A DNA stretch of 64,000 nt from Thermotogae bacterium. GTDB taxonomy: Bacteria; Thermotogota; Thermotogae; Petrotogales; Petrotogaceae. Positions within the stretch are counted from its first letter, which is position 1, and every line of letters begins with the position of its first letter. The notes under the pieces are model-generated. The model did no database searches. It saw only the letters and a program-made list of their open reading frames with translations, and was not told the origin of the DNA. The DNA is taken from assembly GCA_024233675.1 (NCBI GenBank), contig JACKPH010000005.1, forward strand, positions 37,352-101,351, written 5' to 3'. A program made the position numbers and the translations under genes. This document shows positions 16,646 through 26,178 of the stretch, piece after piece.

Positions 16646-18415
16646 TTGATTAATGAACGTATAAATAAATTAAGAGAATTAATGAAAAAAGAAAATCTCA
16701 GTGCTTATATAGTTCCGAGTTTTGATGCACACAAAAGCGAATATGTTGCCCAGTACTGGAAATCACGGGAATTTATTTCCGGTTTTACAGGTTCGGCAGG
16801 TACTGCAGTTATTCTGGAAAATAAATCAGGTTTGTGGGTTGACGGAAGATATTTCATTCAGGCAGAAAAACAAATAAAAAATACAGAAATAGAACTTTTT
16901 AAAATGGGACAGCCAGGAGTACCTTCATTTGCAGAGTGGATTAATGATAATCTATCTCAGAACAGTAATATAGGTATTGACGGTAAAACATTTTCTGTTA
17001 AAGAAATAAGAGACTTTAAAAATACTTTTGAAAAAAAGAATATACAGATTAAATTTGAAATGGATCTTATAGGTGAATTATGGGATTCCAGACCAAAAAT
17101 TCCTGATTCTCCTGTAATTGACCACGATATAAAATTCTGCGGGAAATCAAGAAAAGAAAAAAAAGAAGAACTGCTGAAAAAACTTTCCGAAAAAGGCTGT
17201 GATTCCTCTCTTATTTCATCGCTTGATGATATAGCATGGTTTCTTAATCTGAGAGGAAACGACGTAAATAACAATCCTGTTTTTTATTCTTACTGTTATG
17301 TCGATAAAGACAATACTTTTCTATTCATATCAGAATCAAAAATAAACGGAGAACTTTCGCAGAAACTTTCTGAAGACGGTATAAAAGTAAAAAATTACAC
17401 GGAAATTTTTACTTTTATGAAAAATGCGGATTCTGAAAATCTTTTTATTGATCCGGAAAAAACGAGTTATTCTCTTTATATGTCAATAAATAAAAATATA
17501 AAAATAACAGAAGGAACAAATCTGACAACGCTTATGAAAGCACTTAAAAATGAAACAGAAAAAGAAAATCTCAGAAATGCAAATATACGTGACGGAATTT
17601 ATATGGTAAAATTTTTAAAATGGATTGACGAATCTGATAAAACAGAATTAAGTGAAATAAAAGCTCAGGAAAAACTTATATCTCTGAGAGCTCAGGATAA
17701 ATATTCAAAAGGCTCAAGTTTTGATTATATATCGGCTTACAGGGAAAATGCAGCAATGATGCATTATAAAGCCACAAAAGACTCAGATAAAAAATTTGAA
17801 AACAAAGGATTTTATCTTTTGGATTCAGGTGAACAGTATCTTGACGGAACAATAGATATTACTCGAACAGTAAAAATAGGAGAACTTACCGAAACAGAAA
17901 AACGTGATTATACTTTAGTTCTCAAAGGCATGATTAACCTTTCGATGATAAAATTTCTCCACGGATGTACAGGAACAAATCTTGATATACTTGCAAGACG
18001 TCCTGTATGGAAATACGGAATAGATTATAAATGCGGAACAGGTCACGGAGTAGGGTTTTTCCTGAATGTTCACGAAGGCCCTCAGGGAATACGCATGCAG
18101 TACAGTCCTTTTGTACTTGAAGAAGGCATGATACTTACAAATGAACCCGGAATATATATTGAAAATTCTCACGGTATAAGAACAGAAAACGATATGATAG
18201 TAAAAAAATCAGAAAAAACCGAATTCGGACAGTTTATGGAATTTGAAACCCTTACTGTATGCCCTATTGATACAAGACCTATAATAAAAGAACTCATGAC
18301 TGATGAAGAAATATCCTGGCTTAACAGTTATCATAAATCTGTTTATGATAAGCTTTCTGATTATCTTGATGAAAACGAAAAAAAATGGCTTGAAAATGCG
18401 GTAAAACCAATTTAA
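16646..18415 (+). CDS. Xaa-Pro aminopeptidase (M24B, long three-domain form)
   Basis: 589-residue metallopeptidase that removes N-terminal residues preceding proline. The layout matches the long aminopeptidase P form (as in eukaryotic XPNPEP1): creatinase-N domain about 5-130, a second N-like domain about 155-310, the M24 pita-bread catalytic domain about 315-525, and a C-terminal M24_C tail. The five dinuclear metal ligands can be placed: Asp in LLDSGEQYLDGT and DITRT, His in TGHGVGFF, Glu in TNEPGIY and Glu in IRTEND. TTG 16646 follows AAAGGAGGA. It is a single gene bounded by terminators. Signal peptide absent, so cytosolic. Confidence 0.93.
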   Translation: MINERINKLRELMKKENLSAYIVPSFDAHKSEYVAQYWKSREFISGFTGSAGTAVILENKSGLWVDGRYFIQAEKQIKNTEIELFKMGQPGVPSFAEWINDNLSQNSNIGIDGKTFSVKEIRDFKNTFEKKNIQIKFEMDLIGELWDSRPKIPDSPVIDHDIKFCGKSRKEKKEELLKKLSEKGCDSSLISSLDDIAWFLNLRGNDVNNNPVFYSYCYVDKDNTFLFISESKINGELSQKLSEDGIKVKNYTEIFTFMKNADSENLFIDPEKTSYSLYMSINKNIKITEGTNLTTLMKALKNETEKENLRNANIRDGIYMVKFLKWIDESDKTELSEIKAQEKLISLRAQDKYSKGSSFDYISAYRENAAMMHYKATKDSDKKFENKGFYLLDSGEQYLDGTIDITRTVKIGELTETEKRDYTLVLKGMINLSMIKFLHGCTGTNLDILARRPVWKYGIDYKCGTGHGVGFFLNVHEGPQGIRMQYSPFVLEEGMILTNEPGIYIENSHGIRTENDMIVKKSEKTEFGQFMEFETLTVCPIDTRPIIKELMTDEEISWLNSYHKSVYDKLSDYLDENEKKWLENAVKPI

Positions 18416-18423
18416 CAAAAAAA

Positions 18424-18450
18424 AGCACAGCTTATGCTGTGCTTTTTTTA
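18424..18450 (+). terminator. Intrinsic terminator after the aminopeptidase gene
   Basis: Stem AGCACAGC/GCTGTGCT (18424-18431/18436-18443) around TTAT with flanking A and T runs. Because the flanks are A-rich on one side and T-rich on the other, it can also act on minus-strand transcripts leaving the tRNA genes. Confidence 0.9.
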
Positions 18451-18527
18451 TGGCGTGTCTGGCCGGAGTCGAACCGGCAGCCTCAGGAGTCGCAGTCCTG
18501 CACTCTATCCGCTTGAGCTACAGACAC
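18451..18527 (-). tRNA. tRNA-Arg, anticodon GCG
   Basis: The cloverleaf folds on the minus strand: acceptor GTGTCTG/CAGACAC, D arm GCTCAAGCGGATAGAGT, anticodon arm CAGGA-CTGCGAC-TCCTG, T arm CCGG-TTCGACT-CCGG, discriminator G and encoded CCA. The anticodon GCG (bases 34-36) reads the CGC and CGU arginine codons. Most bacteria use ACG, deaminated to ICG by TadA, for this box, so GCG is unusual. Confidence 0.93.
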
Positions 18528-18573
18528 AGATAAATAAAAAAGATTGCCAAAGCAACCTTTAATTATGAATAAA

Positions 18574-18663
18574 TGGCGGAGAGAGAGGGATTCGAACCCT
18601 CGGTAGGAAAATTCCTACACTTGCTTAGCAGGCAAGCGCCTTCGGCCGCTCGGCCATCTCTCC
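18574..18663 (-). tRNA. tRNA-Ser, anticodon GCU
   Basis: Class II tRNA on the minus strand with acceptor GGAGAGA/TCTCTCC, anticodon arm CTTGC-CTGCTAA-GCAAG (anticodon GCU for AGC and AGU), a long variable arm TGTAGGAATTTTCCTACC, T arm GAGGG-TTCGAAT-CCCTC, discriminator G and encoded CCA. It lies 46 bases upstream of tRNA-Arg on the same strand. Confidence 0.96.
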
Positions 18664-18769
18664 TTTATTCAACGTGAATATTATAACACTAATATCATTT
18701 GTTGTCAAGATAAAAAAGATAAAAAAAGCTGTAATTCCTTTAAACTGATAATTATATAAAAAATAACAA

Positions 18770-20497
18770 TTATCTGTTTTTAGGAATATAACTACTTAAT
18801 TTTTCTTTTATTTTTGAGTAAAGTTCATCAGTATCCTTAAACTGAACTTTTTCGGATTCTTTATCTGTTCTGAGTTTTAATTCAACTATACCTTCTTTTA
18901 TACCTTTTCCGACTATAACTTTTAAAGGTATACCTATAAGGTCATTATCCTTAAATTTGAATCCCGGAGAAACATTTCTGTCATCAATTATAACTTCATG
19001 ATTTTTTTCTCTTAGATAATTATAAATATTTTCCGAAATTTCTGTTGCTTCCTCATCTTTAGTTGCTGCATTTATAACAGTTATTTCAAAAGGTGCCACG
19101 GAAAGAGGCCATAATATTCCGTTACCGTCGTTTAACTGTTCAACAATAGCTGCCATTGTTCTGGAAATACCCCAACCGTAACATCCCATTATATACGGAT
19201 GAGAAATGCCTTTTTCGTCAGTATAATAAGCTTCCATAGCTTCAGAATATTTTGTTCCGAGCTTGAATACCTGACCTACTTCTATTCCTTTTTTCATTTT
19301 CATTTTATTTCCACATACAGGACATTCTTCGCCTTCTTCTATTACTCTTATATCTTCAAATATATCAACTTTAAAATCTCTTTTGAAATTAACATTTACA
19401 AAATGTGTACCCTGTTTATTTGCACCTGTAACAAAATTTTTCATATTTTCTGTACTTATGTCAGCTATAACTTTTACATTTTTAAGTCCCACAGGGCCTA
19501 CGAAACCTGTTTCAACATTAAAAACATTCCATATTTCCCCGGGATCTCCGAGATCAAGTGTCTGATCTTTTACTATTGCTCTTATTTTTGAAAGATTAAG
19601 TTCAAAATCTCCTCTGATTAAAGCAAGAACCCAACCGTTTCTTCCTTTTAAAAGTATTGATTTTACTATTTTTTCTTTAGTAATTTTTAAAAACTCAGAA
19701 ACTTCATCTATTGTTTTTACATTAGGTGTTTCTGTTTCTTTTAATTCTTTTTCATCTTCGGAATTATATATAAATTTTTTACCTGACACTGCTTTTTCGT
19801 CAGTGGCTGCATATGAACATTTTTCACAGTAATATATATCACTTTCACCGGAATCAGCCAAAACCTGAAATTCATGGGAGCCGTTTCCTCCTATTGTTCC
19901 TGAATCAGCCTGTACGGCATAAAATTCAAGCTGCATTCTTTCGAGAATTTTTTCATATGCACCGTAAAAAAGTTTGTAATATTCATCAAGAGATTCATCC
20001 GATGTATGAAAAGAATATCCGTCTTTCATGATAAATTCTCTTGATCTCAGAAGTCCGAATCTCGGTCTTATTTCATCCCTGTATTTATTTGTTATCTGAT
20101 AAATTGCCATAGGCATCTGTTTATATGAAATTAATTCGTTTTTCATTATCGATGTAGTTATTTCTTCATGAGTAGGACCAAGTGTAAAATATCTTTCATG
20201 TCTGTCTTTAACCTTCATCATTTCGGGTCCGTAATCATCCCATCTTCCTGTCTGCTGCCACATTTCAGCAGGCTGAATAATAGGCATAAGCATTTCCTGT
20301 ATACCTATATCGTCCATTTCTTCCCTTACTATGTTTTCAATTTTTTTAATTACTTTCCACCCGAGCGGAAGATAAGTAAAAACTCCTGAAGCTATTTTTC
20401 TTATGAAACCGCCTCTTATTAAAAGTTCTATACTTTTTATATCGGCATCGGCAGGAGCATTTTTTAAAGTCGGTGCATATAATTTTGAAAATCTCAT
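18770..20497 (-). CDS. proS: Prolyl-tRNA synthetase, bacterial type
   Basis: 575-residue class II synthetase that charges tRNA-Pro. Class II motif 2 (PTHEEI ... RDEIRPRFGLLRSREFIMKDGYSF) and motif 3 (GCYGWGISRTMAAIVEQ) are intact. Between motifs 2 and 3 lies the bacterial YbaK-type editing insertion (about residues 235-385), which hydrolyses Ala-tRNA-Pro, and a CPVCGNKM pair follows it. An anticodon-binding domain closes the chain. The ATG at 20497 is eight bases after GGGGAGG; a TTG at 20512 is also in frame but overlaps that site. The gene stands alone, divergent from metG. Confidence 0.96.
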   Translation of the reverse strand: MRFSKLYAPTLKNAPADADIKSIELLIRGGFIRKIASGVFTYLPLGWKVIKKIENIVREEMDDIGIQEMLMPIIQPAEMWQQTGRWDDYGPEMMKVKDRHERYFTLGPTHEEITTSIMKNELISYKQMPMAIYQITNKYRDEIRPRFGLLRSREFIMKDGYSFHTSDESLDEYYKLFYGAYEKILERMQLEFYAVQADSGTIGGNGSHEFQVLADSGESDIYYCEKCSYAATDEKAVSGKKFIYNSEDEKELKETETPNVKTIDEVSEFLKITKEKIVKSILLKGRNGWVLALIRGDFELNLSKIRAIVKDQTLDLGDPGEIWNVFNVETGFVGPVGLKNVKVIADISTENMKNFVTGANKQGTHFVNVNFKRDFKVDIFEDIRVIEEGEECPVCGNKMKMKKGIEVGQVFKLGTKYSEAMEAYYTDEKGISHPYIMGCYGWGISRTMAAIVEQLNDGNGILWPLSVAPFEITVINAATKDEEATEISENIYNYLREKNHEVIIDDRNVSPGFKFKDNDLIGIPLKVIVGKGIKEGIVELKLRTDKESEKVQFKDTDELYSKIKEKLSSYIPKNR

Positions 20498-20780
20498 TGT
20501 AAACCTCCCCAATAATAAATATGTTTTTGCTATTATAACATATTATGTTAAATATTTTCGTCTGAATTGTTTAAAAAATTTTAAAGATTATTTTCATTAG
20601 TTAATAATTTATTTTATTTATAAAAATCTCATTTTTTCATAACAGCAAAAATCATAAAAAATACGTATAAAATCCCGAAATAATTTTAAAAAATATATCC
20701 CAATTTGTCAACTTTTGTATAATATTAAAGTATTATTTTATGATATAATATACTTTGAAAGGTATTTTGGAGGTGAATCA

Positions 20781-22703
20781 ATGGAAAAATTTTACGTAAC
20801 CACACCTATATATTACGTAAATTCAGAGCCTCATATAGGTTCTGCTTATACAACAATAGTTGCCGATGTTGTTGCAAGGTACAAAAGAATGCGCGGATAT
20901 GATGTTTTCTTTCTTACAGGAACAGATGAACACGGTCAGAAAGTCATGCAGTCCGCAAAAGCCAAAAACATGAGTCCTAAAGAATACGTCGATATTTTAT
21001 CAGATAAATTCAGAACACTTTGGAAAGAAATGGGTCTTACATACAATCATTTCATAAGAACAACTGATGAGGAACATGAAAAAACAGTTCAGAAAATTGT
21101 TTCAAGATTAATAGAAAATGGTGATGTTTATAAAGGAAAATATACAGGATGGTACTGCATATCCTGTGAAGCTTTTTTCAACGAAGAAGACACAAAACTC
21201 GAAAACGGAATAAGAGTATGCCCTGACTGCGGTAAAGAATTAAAATGGGTTGAAGAAGAAAATTATTTTTTCAGACTTTCGGAATATACTGATAAAATTC
21301 TTGATTTTTACGAAAAAAATCCTGATTTTGTAGTTCCGGAATTCAGAAAAAATGAAATGCTCTCAATATTAAGATCAGGTCTTAAAGATCTCAGTATAAC
21401 AAGAACAACATTTGACTGGGGTATACCTGTAAAAGAAGATCCTCAGCATGTAATATATGTATGGGTTGATGCACTCATAAATTATATAAGTGCTCTCGGA
21501 TGGGCAGAAAATGACGATAACTTTAAAAAGTACTGGCCTGCAGACTTACATCTCATAGGCAAGGAAATAAACAGATTTCATTCCATAATATGGCCGGCAA
21601 TACTTATGTCAGCAGGAATACCTCTGCCGAAAAAAGTACTGGCTCACGGATGGCTTACTGTTAACGGTGAAAAAATATCCAAATCAAAAGGAAATGCAAT
21701 AGATCCGAGAATACTTATGAACGCATACGGAAAAGACGTAATAAGATATTATCTTTTAAGAGATATAAATTTCGGCAAAGATGGTGATTTTTCCGAAGAA
21801 AACCTAATAGTAAGATACAATTCAGATCTTGCTAATGACTTAAGTAACCTTGTTCACAGAACACTTTCAATGCTTGAAAAATATTTTGACGGTGTAATAC
21901 CTGAAAATAAAATTTCCGAAGATGTTGACAATCAGCTTCTGGAAATAGTAGCAAACGGAAGAAAAAAATATTTTGAACTTACGGATTCTTATAGTTTTAC
22001 ACAGGCTCTGGAATCACTATGGGAAATAATAAGATTTTCAAATAAATATATTGACCTTACAGAGCCATGGAAATTAGGAAAAGATGAAAATTTTAAGGAT
22101 CGTTTAGGGTCTGTAATGTATAATCTTACCGATTCGATAAGAATAATTGCAATTCTTGCATATCCTGTTATTCCTGAAACATCTGTAAAAATTCTCGAAA
22201 AACTTTCTTTGGATTTTTCTCATATAAAAGAGGAAAATGCTGTTTCCGGACTACTAAAATCAGGATCGAAGACAAATAAAGGCGAACCGGTATTTGTAAG
22301 AATAGATCCGCTTAATTGGGAGAGGGTAATAAAAATGAACGATGAAAATTTGAAAACTCAGGAAGAAAATGTTGTTTCACTTATAGAATTTGATGATTTT
22401 ACAAAAGTTGATCTCAGAATCGCAAAAGTTACCGAAGCCGAAAAAGTTCAGAAATCTGACAAACTTCTGAAAATTCAGCTTGATGTCGGTGAACTCGGGA
22501 AAAGACAGATTCTTGCCGGAATATCAAAATATTACACACCGGAAGAACTTATAGGCAAAAAAATAGTTATAGTTTCTAATCTAAAACCAAGAAAAATGAT
22601 GGGTTATGAATCACAGGGAATGATACTCGCCGCTAAAAACGAAAATATGCTGACTGTTCTTACAGTTGACAAAGATATTGAACCGGGAATTAGATTGTCC
22701 TAA
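20781..22703 (+). CDS. metG: Methionyl-tRNA synthetase
   Basis: 640-residue class I synthetase. The HIGH-type motif is HIGS at 18-21, the zinc-knuckle cysteines are in CISCEAF and VCPDCGKE, and the KMSKS-type loop is KISKSKGN. The C-terminal 105 residues, after an internal Met in VIKMND, form a Trbp111/EMAP-like tRNA-binding OB fold (FDDFTKVDLRIAKV ... LKPRKMMGYESQGMIL), which aids dimerisation and tRNA binding. ATG 20781 follows GGAGGTG; further upstream in-frame starts are unsupported. gyrA follows after 14 bases. I see no T-box in the 284-base upstream gap, which is AT-rich and otherwise featureless. Confidence 0.97.
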   Translation: MEKFYVTTPIYYVNSEPHIGSAYTTIVADVVARYKRMRGYDVFFLTGTDEHGQKVMQSAKAKNMSPKEYVDILSDKFRTLWKEMGLTYNHFIRTTDEEHEKTVQKIVSRLIENGDVYKGKYTGWYCISCEAFFNEEDTKLENGIRVCPDCGKELKWVEEENYFFRLSEYTDKILDFYEKNPDFVVPEFRKNEMLSILRSGLKDLSITRTTFDWGIPVKEDPQHVIYVWVDALINYISALGWAENDDNFKKYWPADLHLIGKEINRFHSIIWPAILMSAGIPLPKKVLAHGWLTVNGEKISKSKGNAIDPRILMNAYGKDVIRYYLLRDINFGKDGDFSEENLIVRYNSDLANDLSNLVHRTLSMLEKYFDGVIPENKISEDVDNQLLEIVANGRKKYFELTDSYSFTQALESLWEIIRFSNKYIDLTEPWKLGKDENFKDRLGSVMYNLTDSIRIIAILAYPVIPETSVKILEKLSLDFSHIKEENAVSGLLKSGSKTNKGEPVFVRIDPLNWERVIKMNDENLKTQEENVVSLIEFDDFTKVDLRIAKVTEAEKVQKSDKLLKIQLDVGELGKRQILAGISKYYTPEELIGKKIVIVSNLKPRKMMGYESQGMILAAKNENMLTVLTVDKDIEPGIRLS

Positions 22704-22717
22704 ATGGAGGTATTGAA

Positions 22718-25225
22718 GTGTCAGAATTTGAAAACAACAATGAAAACAACAACGAATACAAACCTGAGTTAAATATAAAAGACAGAAGATTTGTAGATGA
22801 AATGAGAACTAATTACCTGCTTTACTCACTTTCTGTTATTGTAAGCAGGGCTATCCCGGATGTAAGGGACGGTTTAAAACCTGTTCAGAGAAGAATTCTT
22901 TATTCTATGAATGAACTTTCTCTTAAACATACAGCAGCTTTTAAAAAATCAGCAAGAATTGTCGGAGAAGTTATGGGTAAATATCACCCTCACGGTGATG
23001 CTGCTATATATTATGCACTTGTAAGAATGGCTCAGGATTTTTCAATGAGATATATGCTCGTTGACGGTCAGGGTAACTTCGGATCAATAGATAACGACCC
23101 ACCTGCAGCTATGAGGTATACAGAAGCACGTATGCAGGAAACAGCAGAATTTATGCTTATGGATCTCGAAAAAGATACAGTTAATTTTTATGATAATTTT
23201 GACGGTTCTTTACAACAGCCTGAAGTTCTGCCTACAAGATTACCTAATCTTTTAATGAACGGTGTTTCCGGTATAGCTGTCGGAATGGCTACAAGTATTC
23301 CGTCACATAATTTAAGAGAGCTTGTTGAAGGCTTTAAATTTTTAATAGCAAACCCTGACGCACCAATTGCAGAAATAATGAAATATGTAAAAGGACCTGA
23401 TTTTCCTACAGGCGGCAGCATTGTTGACAGTGAAAATCTCAGAACTATGTATGAAGAGGGTAAAGGAAAATTTACCGTACGAGGAAAATTCGAAATCGTT
23501 GAAAGAAAAAACGGTCCGGCACTTGTTATAACAGAACTTCCTTATAATGTAATAAAAACAGAACTAATTGATCAGATAGTAAAATATGCGACAAGAATGA
23601 AAGATTCAAAAAAAGATGCAGGAATAAAAGATGTTAGGGATGAATCAGACAGACACGGTATGTCACTTGTTATTGAACTAAAAAAAGGCGCAAACACTGA
23701 CAGACTTATCAATGACCTTCTTAAACATACTCAGTTGCAGACATCTTTTTCAACACAGATGAATGTTATATATAAAAATAAACCTATGATGATGAATCTT
23801 AAACAGATAATGTCAGCATTTATAGATCACAGGGAAGAAGTAGTAACAAGAAGAGTAAATTTTGAACTTGAAAAAGCAAAAAAGAGAGCACATATAGTTG
23901 AAGGACTTATAAAAGCCGTTGAAGGCATAGATGTTGTAATAGATATAATAAAAAATTCAGACGGCCCTGCCGATGCTATTAAAAACCTTATGGAAATAAT
24001 AAAAGTAAGTGAAGAGCAGGCAAAAGCAATAGCCGATCTTAAATTTATATCTCTTTCAAAACTTGAATCTGCAAAATTTACAGATGAATTAAAAGATCTT
24101 AATCAGAAAATAAAAACATGTATAGAAATTCTTGAAAATAAATCACTTCTTGATAAAATTATAATTGATGAACTCGAAGAAGTCGGCAAAAAATTCGGAG
24201 ACGAAAGAAAAACAGAATTAAAAAGAAATATGTCTGATCTGAAATCAATAGAAGAATTAATAGAAGATGAGGATATAGCTGTTCTGCTTACACAGTGGGG
24301 TTATGTTAAAGCTGTTTCTTCTTCCGAATACAAAGTACAGGGACGCGGAGGTAAAGGTCAGAAAGGTTTGAAAATCTCTGATAATGATAATGTTGTTGAA
24401 GCTATATTTACAACAAGATTATCAAAACTTATGGTAATAACTTCCGCAGGTAAAGCATATCAGTTCCCTTCATATGAAATAGAACTTACCGGAAAATCAA
24501 ATAAAGGTAAGCATATAGCTAATTATATTTCTCTTGCGGAAAATGAGGAAATAAAAGCTATAGTTCCTATTTCTCTTGACGGTGACTATGATAAATCAGT
24601 AATGATATTTACAAGGCAGGGTAAAGTCAAGAGAAGTTCATTAAGAGATTTTGCAAACGCCAGAAAAACAGGTGTAAAAGCAATTAACCTAAACGAAGGC
24701 GATTCGGTTGTTGATGCTCTTGTAATATCTGATGAAGACAGCGACGTACTTATTATAACCAAAAAGGGTATGGGTCTTAGATTCAAAGTATCAGAAGCAC
24801 GTGTTATGGGAAGAGGTGCTTCCGGTGTAAATGCCATAAAATTACGTTCAAATGATGAAGTTATAAATACTGTTCCGGTATCTTCGGACAAAGAACTTTT
24901 AATAATAACAGAACACGGTTACGGAAAACGATCAAATTTCAAAGATTTCAGAGTTCAGTCAAGAGGCGGAATAGGTTTAAAAACTGTAAGAGATACAGAA
25001 AAAATAGGTAATATTATTTCAGCAAAAGAAGTTAAACCTGATAGCGATGTAATAATATTTTCTAAAAACGGAAAAGCCATAAGAATGTCCGTAAGTTCAA
25101 TCAACATTCTCGGAAGAATTACCCAGGGCGTTATAGCTGTAAGACTTGATAAAGACGATTCTGTTTGTGGCATAATAATTGTTAAAGAGGACAGTGAGGA
25201 TTCAGACTATTCCGGTGACAACTAA
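22718..25225 (+). CDS. gyrA: DNA gyrase subunit A
   Basis: 835-residue gyrase A subunit, the breakage-reunion half of the enzyme that negatively supercoils DNA. The winged-helix core begins with SRAIPDVRDGLKPVQRRIL; the catalytic tyrosine is Y134 in AAMRYTEARM. The C-terminal domain shows six beta-pinwheel blades, with the GyrA box QGRGGKGQKG marking it as gyrase rather than topoisomerase IV. In the quinolone-determining region, positions equivalent to E. coli Ser83 and Asp87 are A95 and Y99. GTG 22718 follows GGAGG. metG lies upstream and lexA 14 bases downstream, so supercoiling and SOS genes share a transcript here. Confidence 0.96.
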   Translation: MSEFENNNENNNEYKPELNIKDRRFVDEMRTNYLLYSLSVIVSRAIPDVRDGLKPVQRRILYSMNELSLKHTAAFKKSARIVGEVMGKYHPHGDAAIYYALVRMAQDFSMRYMLVDGQGNFGSIDNDPPAAMRYTEARMQETAEFMLMDLEKDTVNFYDNFDGSLQQPEVLPTRLPNLLMNGVSGIAVGMATSIPSHNLRELVEGFKFLIANPDAPIAEIMKYVKGPDFPTGGSIVDSENLRTMYEEGKGKFTVRGKFEIVERKNGPALVITELPYNVIKTELIDQIVKYATRMKDSKKDAGIKDVRDESDRHGMSLVIELKKGANTDRLINDLLKHTQLQTSFSTQMNVIYKNKPMMMNLKQIMSAFIDHREEVVTRRVNFELEKAKKRAHIVEGLIKAVEGIDVVIDIIKNSDGPADAIKNLMEIIKVSEEQAKAIADLKFISLSKLESAKFTDELKDLNQKIKTCIEILENKSLLDKIIIDELEEVGKKFGDERKTELKRNMSDLKSIEELIEDEDIAVLLTQWGYVKAVSSSEYKVQGRGGKGQKGLKISDNDNVVEAIFTTRLSKLMVITSAGKAYQFPSYEIELTGKSNKGKHIANYISLAENEEIKAIVPISLDGDYDKSVMIFTRQGKVKRSSLRDFANARKTGVKAINLNEGDSVVDALVISDEDSDVLIITKKGMGLRFKVSEARVMGRGASGVNAIKLRSNDEVINTVPVSSDKELLIITEHGYGKRSNFKDFRVQSRGGIGLKTVRDTEKIGNIISAKEVKPDSDVIIFSKNGKAIRMSVSSINILGRITQGVIAVRLDKDDSVCGIIIVKEDSEDSDYSGDN

Positions 25226-25239
25226 AAAGGAGTTGAAAT

Positions 25240-25854
25240 ATGAAAACTTTAACCAAAAGGCAGTCACAAATTCTTGACTATGTAAAAGATTTTATCAAAA
25301 AAAACGGTTATGCCCCAAGTATAAGAGACATTACCGCATATTTTGGTTTCAAAAGTCCGAGAGCTGCTCACAAACATTTAATAACTCTTGAAGAAAAAGG
25401 ATTTATAGAAAGAAAAGGTGTCTCAAGAGGAATAGTACTCACAGAAAAAACAGGTGAAGTTTTTACAAATGAAAAAATAGTTCCTATAATGGGAGTAATA
25501 GCTGCCGGTGCAGCTATTGAAGCTGTGGAAAATGTAACTGACAGCATACCTCTGCCATATAATTTTTTCTCCAAAGACGGCGAATACTTTGCATTAAAAG
25601 TTGACGGAGAATCAATGATAGAATCTCACATAAAAAGCGGAGATTATGTTATAATAAAAAAACAGTCATATGCAAAAAACGGTGAAATAATAGTTGCACT
25701 TATAGATAATAATTACGCAACTCTTAAAACCTATGAGTTCAACGGTAAAGAAGTTCATCTTATTCCTCAGAACAAAACTATGGATGTAATCAAGGTTTTT
25801 CCGGACCGTCTGAGAATACAGGGTGTTCTTGTCGGTTTAATACGCGTTATGTAA
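25240..25854 (+). CDS. lexA: SOS-response repressor LexA
   Basis: 204-residue LexA. The N-terminal winged helix (1-68) begins LTKRQSQILDYV and contains SIRDITAYFGFKSPRAAHKHL as recognition region. Autocleavage is predicted at A89-G90 (IAAGAAI), with S125 (DGESM) and K163 (YATLK) as the catalytic dyad in the S24 peptidase domain. RecA filaments trigger the cleavage and derepress DNA-repair genes. An AAAGGAG site precedes ATG 25240. I could not recognise a LexA operator in the window; this lineage's SOS box is not known to me. Confidence 0.95.
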   Translation: MKTLTKRQSQILDYVKDFIKKNGYAPSIRDITAYFGFKSPRAAHKHLITLEEKGFIERKGVSRGIVLTEKTGEVFTNEKIVPIMGVIAAGAAIEAVENVTDSIPLPYNFFSKDGEYFALKVDGESMIESHIKSGDYVIIKKQSYAKNGEIIVALIDNNYATLKTYEFNGKEVHLIPQNKTMDVIKVFPDRLRIQGVLVGLIRVM

Positions 25855-25872
25855 TTTATTAGGAGGGTAATT

Positions 25873-26166
25873 ATGGAAATATCTTCTGAAATTCTTGATG
25901 AAAAAAAAGTTGTTTTTCTCGACGGAGAAATAGATATGTCAAACGTAGAATCAATAAAAAAAGAAATTCTTGCTATTGAAAATAAAGATATATCATTAGA
26001 TTTTTCAAAACTTTCTTACATAGACAGTTCAGGAATAGGAATGCTTATATCTTTACACAAAACTTCACTTGTTAACGGCGGTTCTCTGGAAATACGTAAT
26101 GTTGATTCCAAAATAAAAAATCTTTTTGAAATAGTAGGTCTTAACAGAATACTCAACATAATATAG
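25873..26166 (+). CDS. STAS-domain anti-sigma factor antagonist
   Basis: 97-residue single STAS domain of the SpoIIAA/RsbV family. The phosphorylation motif is YIDSSGIG with S53 the likely phosphoserine. Such proteins, when unphosphorylated, bind RsbW-type ATPase partners and free the target of that kinase. A possible partner in this window is the RsbW-like ATPase encoded at 30622-31029. The ribosome binding site is AGGAGGG. Neighbours are lexA and rpiB in the same tight operon. The target regulator is not visible. Confidence 0.9.
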   Translation: MEISSEILDEKKVVFLDGEIDMSNVESIKKEILAIENKDISLDFSKLSYIDSSGIGMLISLHKTSLVNGGSLEIRNVDSKIKNLFEIVGLNRILNII

Positions 26167-26178
26167 GAGGTGTATTTT

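Noticed and set aside
20600..20780. Possible T-box or other riboswitch upstream of metG
   Set aside because: No specifier loop, no TGGNACCGCG-type T-box sequence and no terminator/antiterminator pair could be found.
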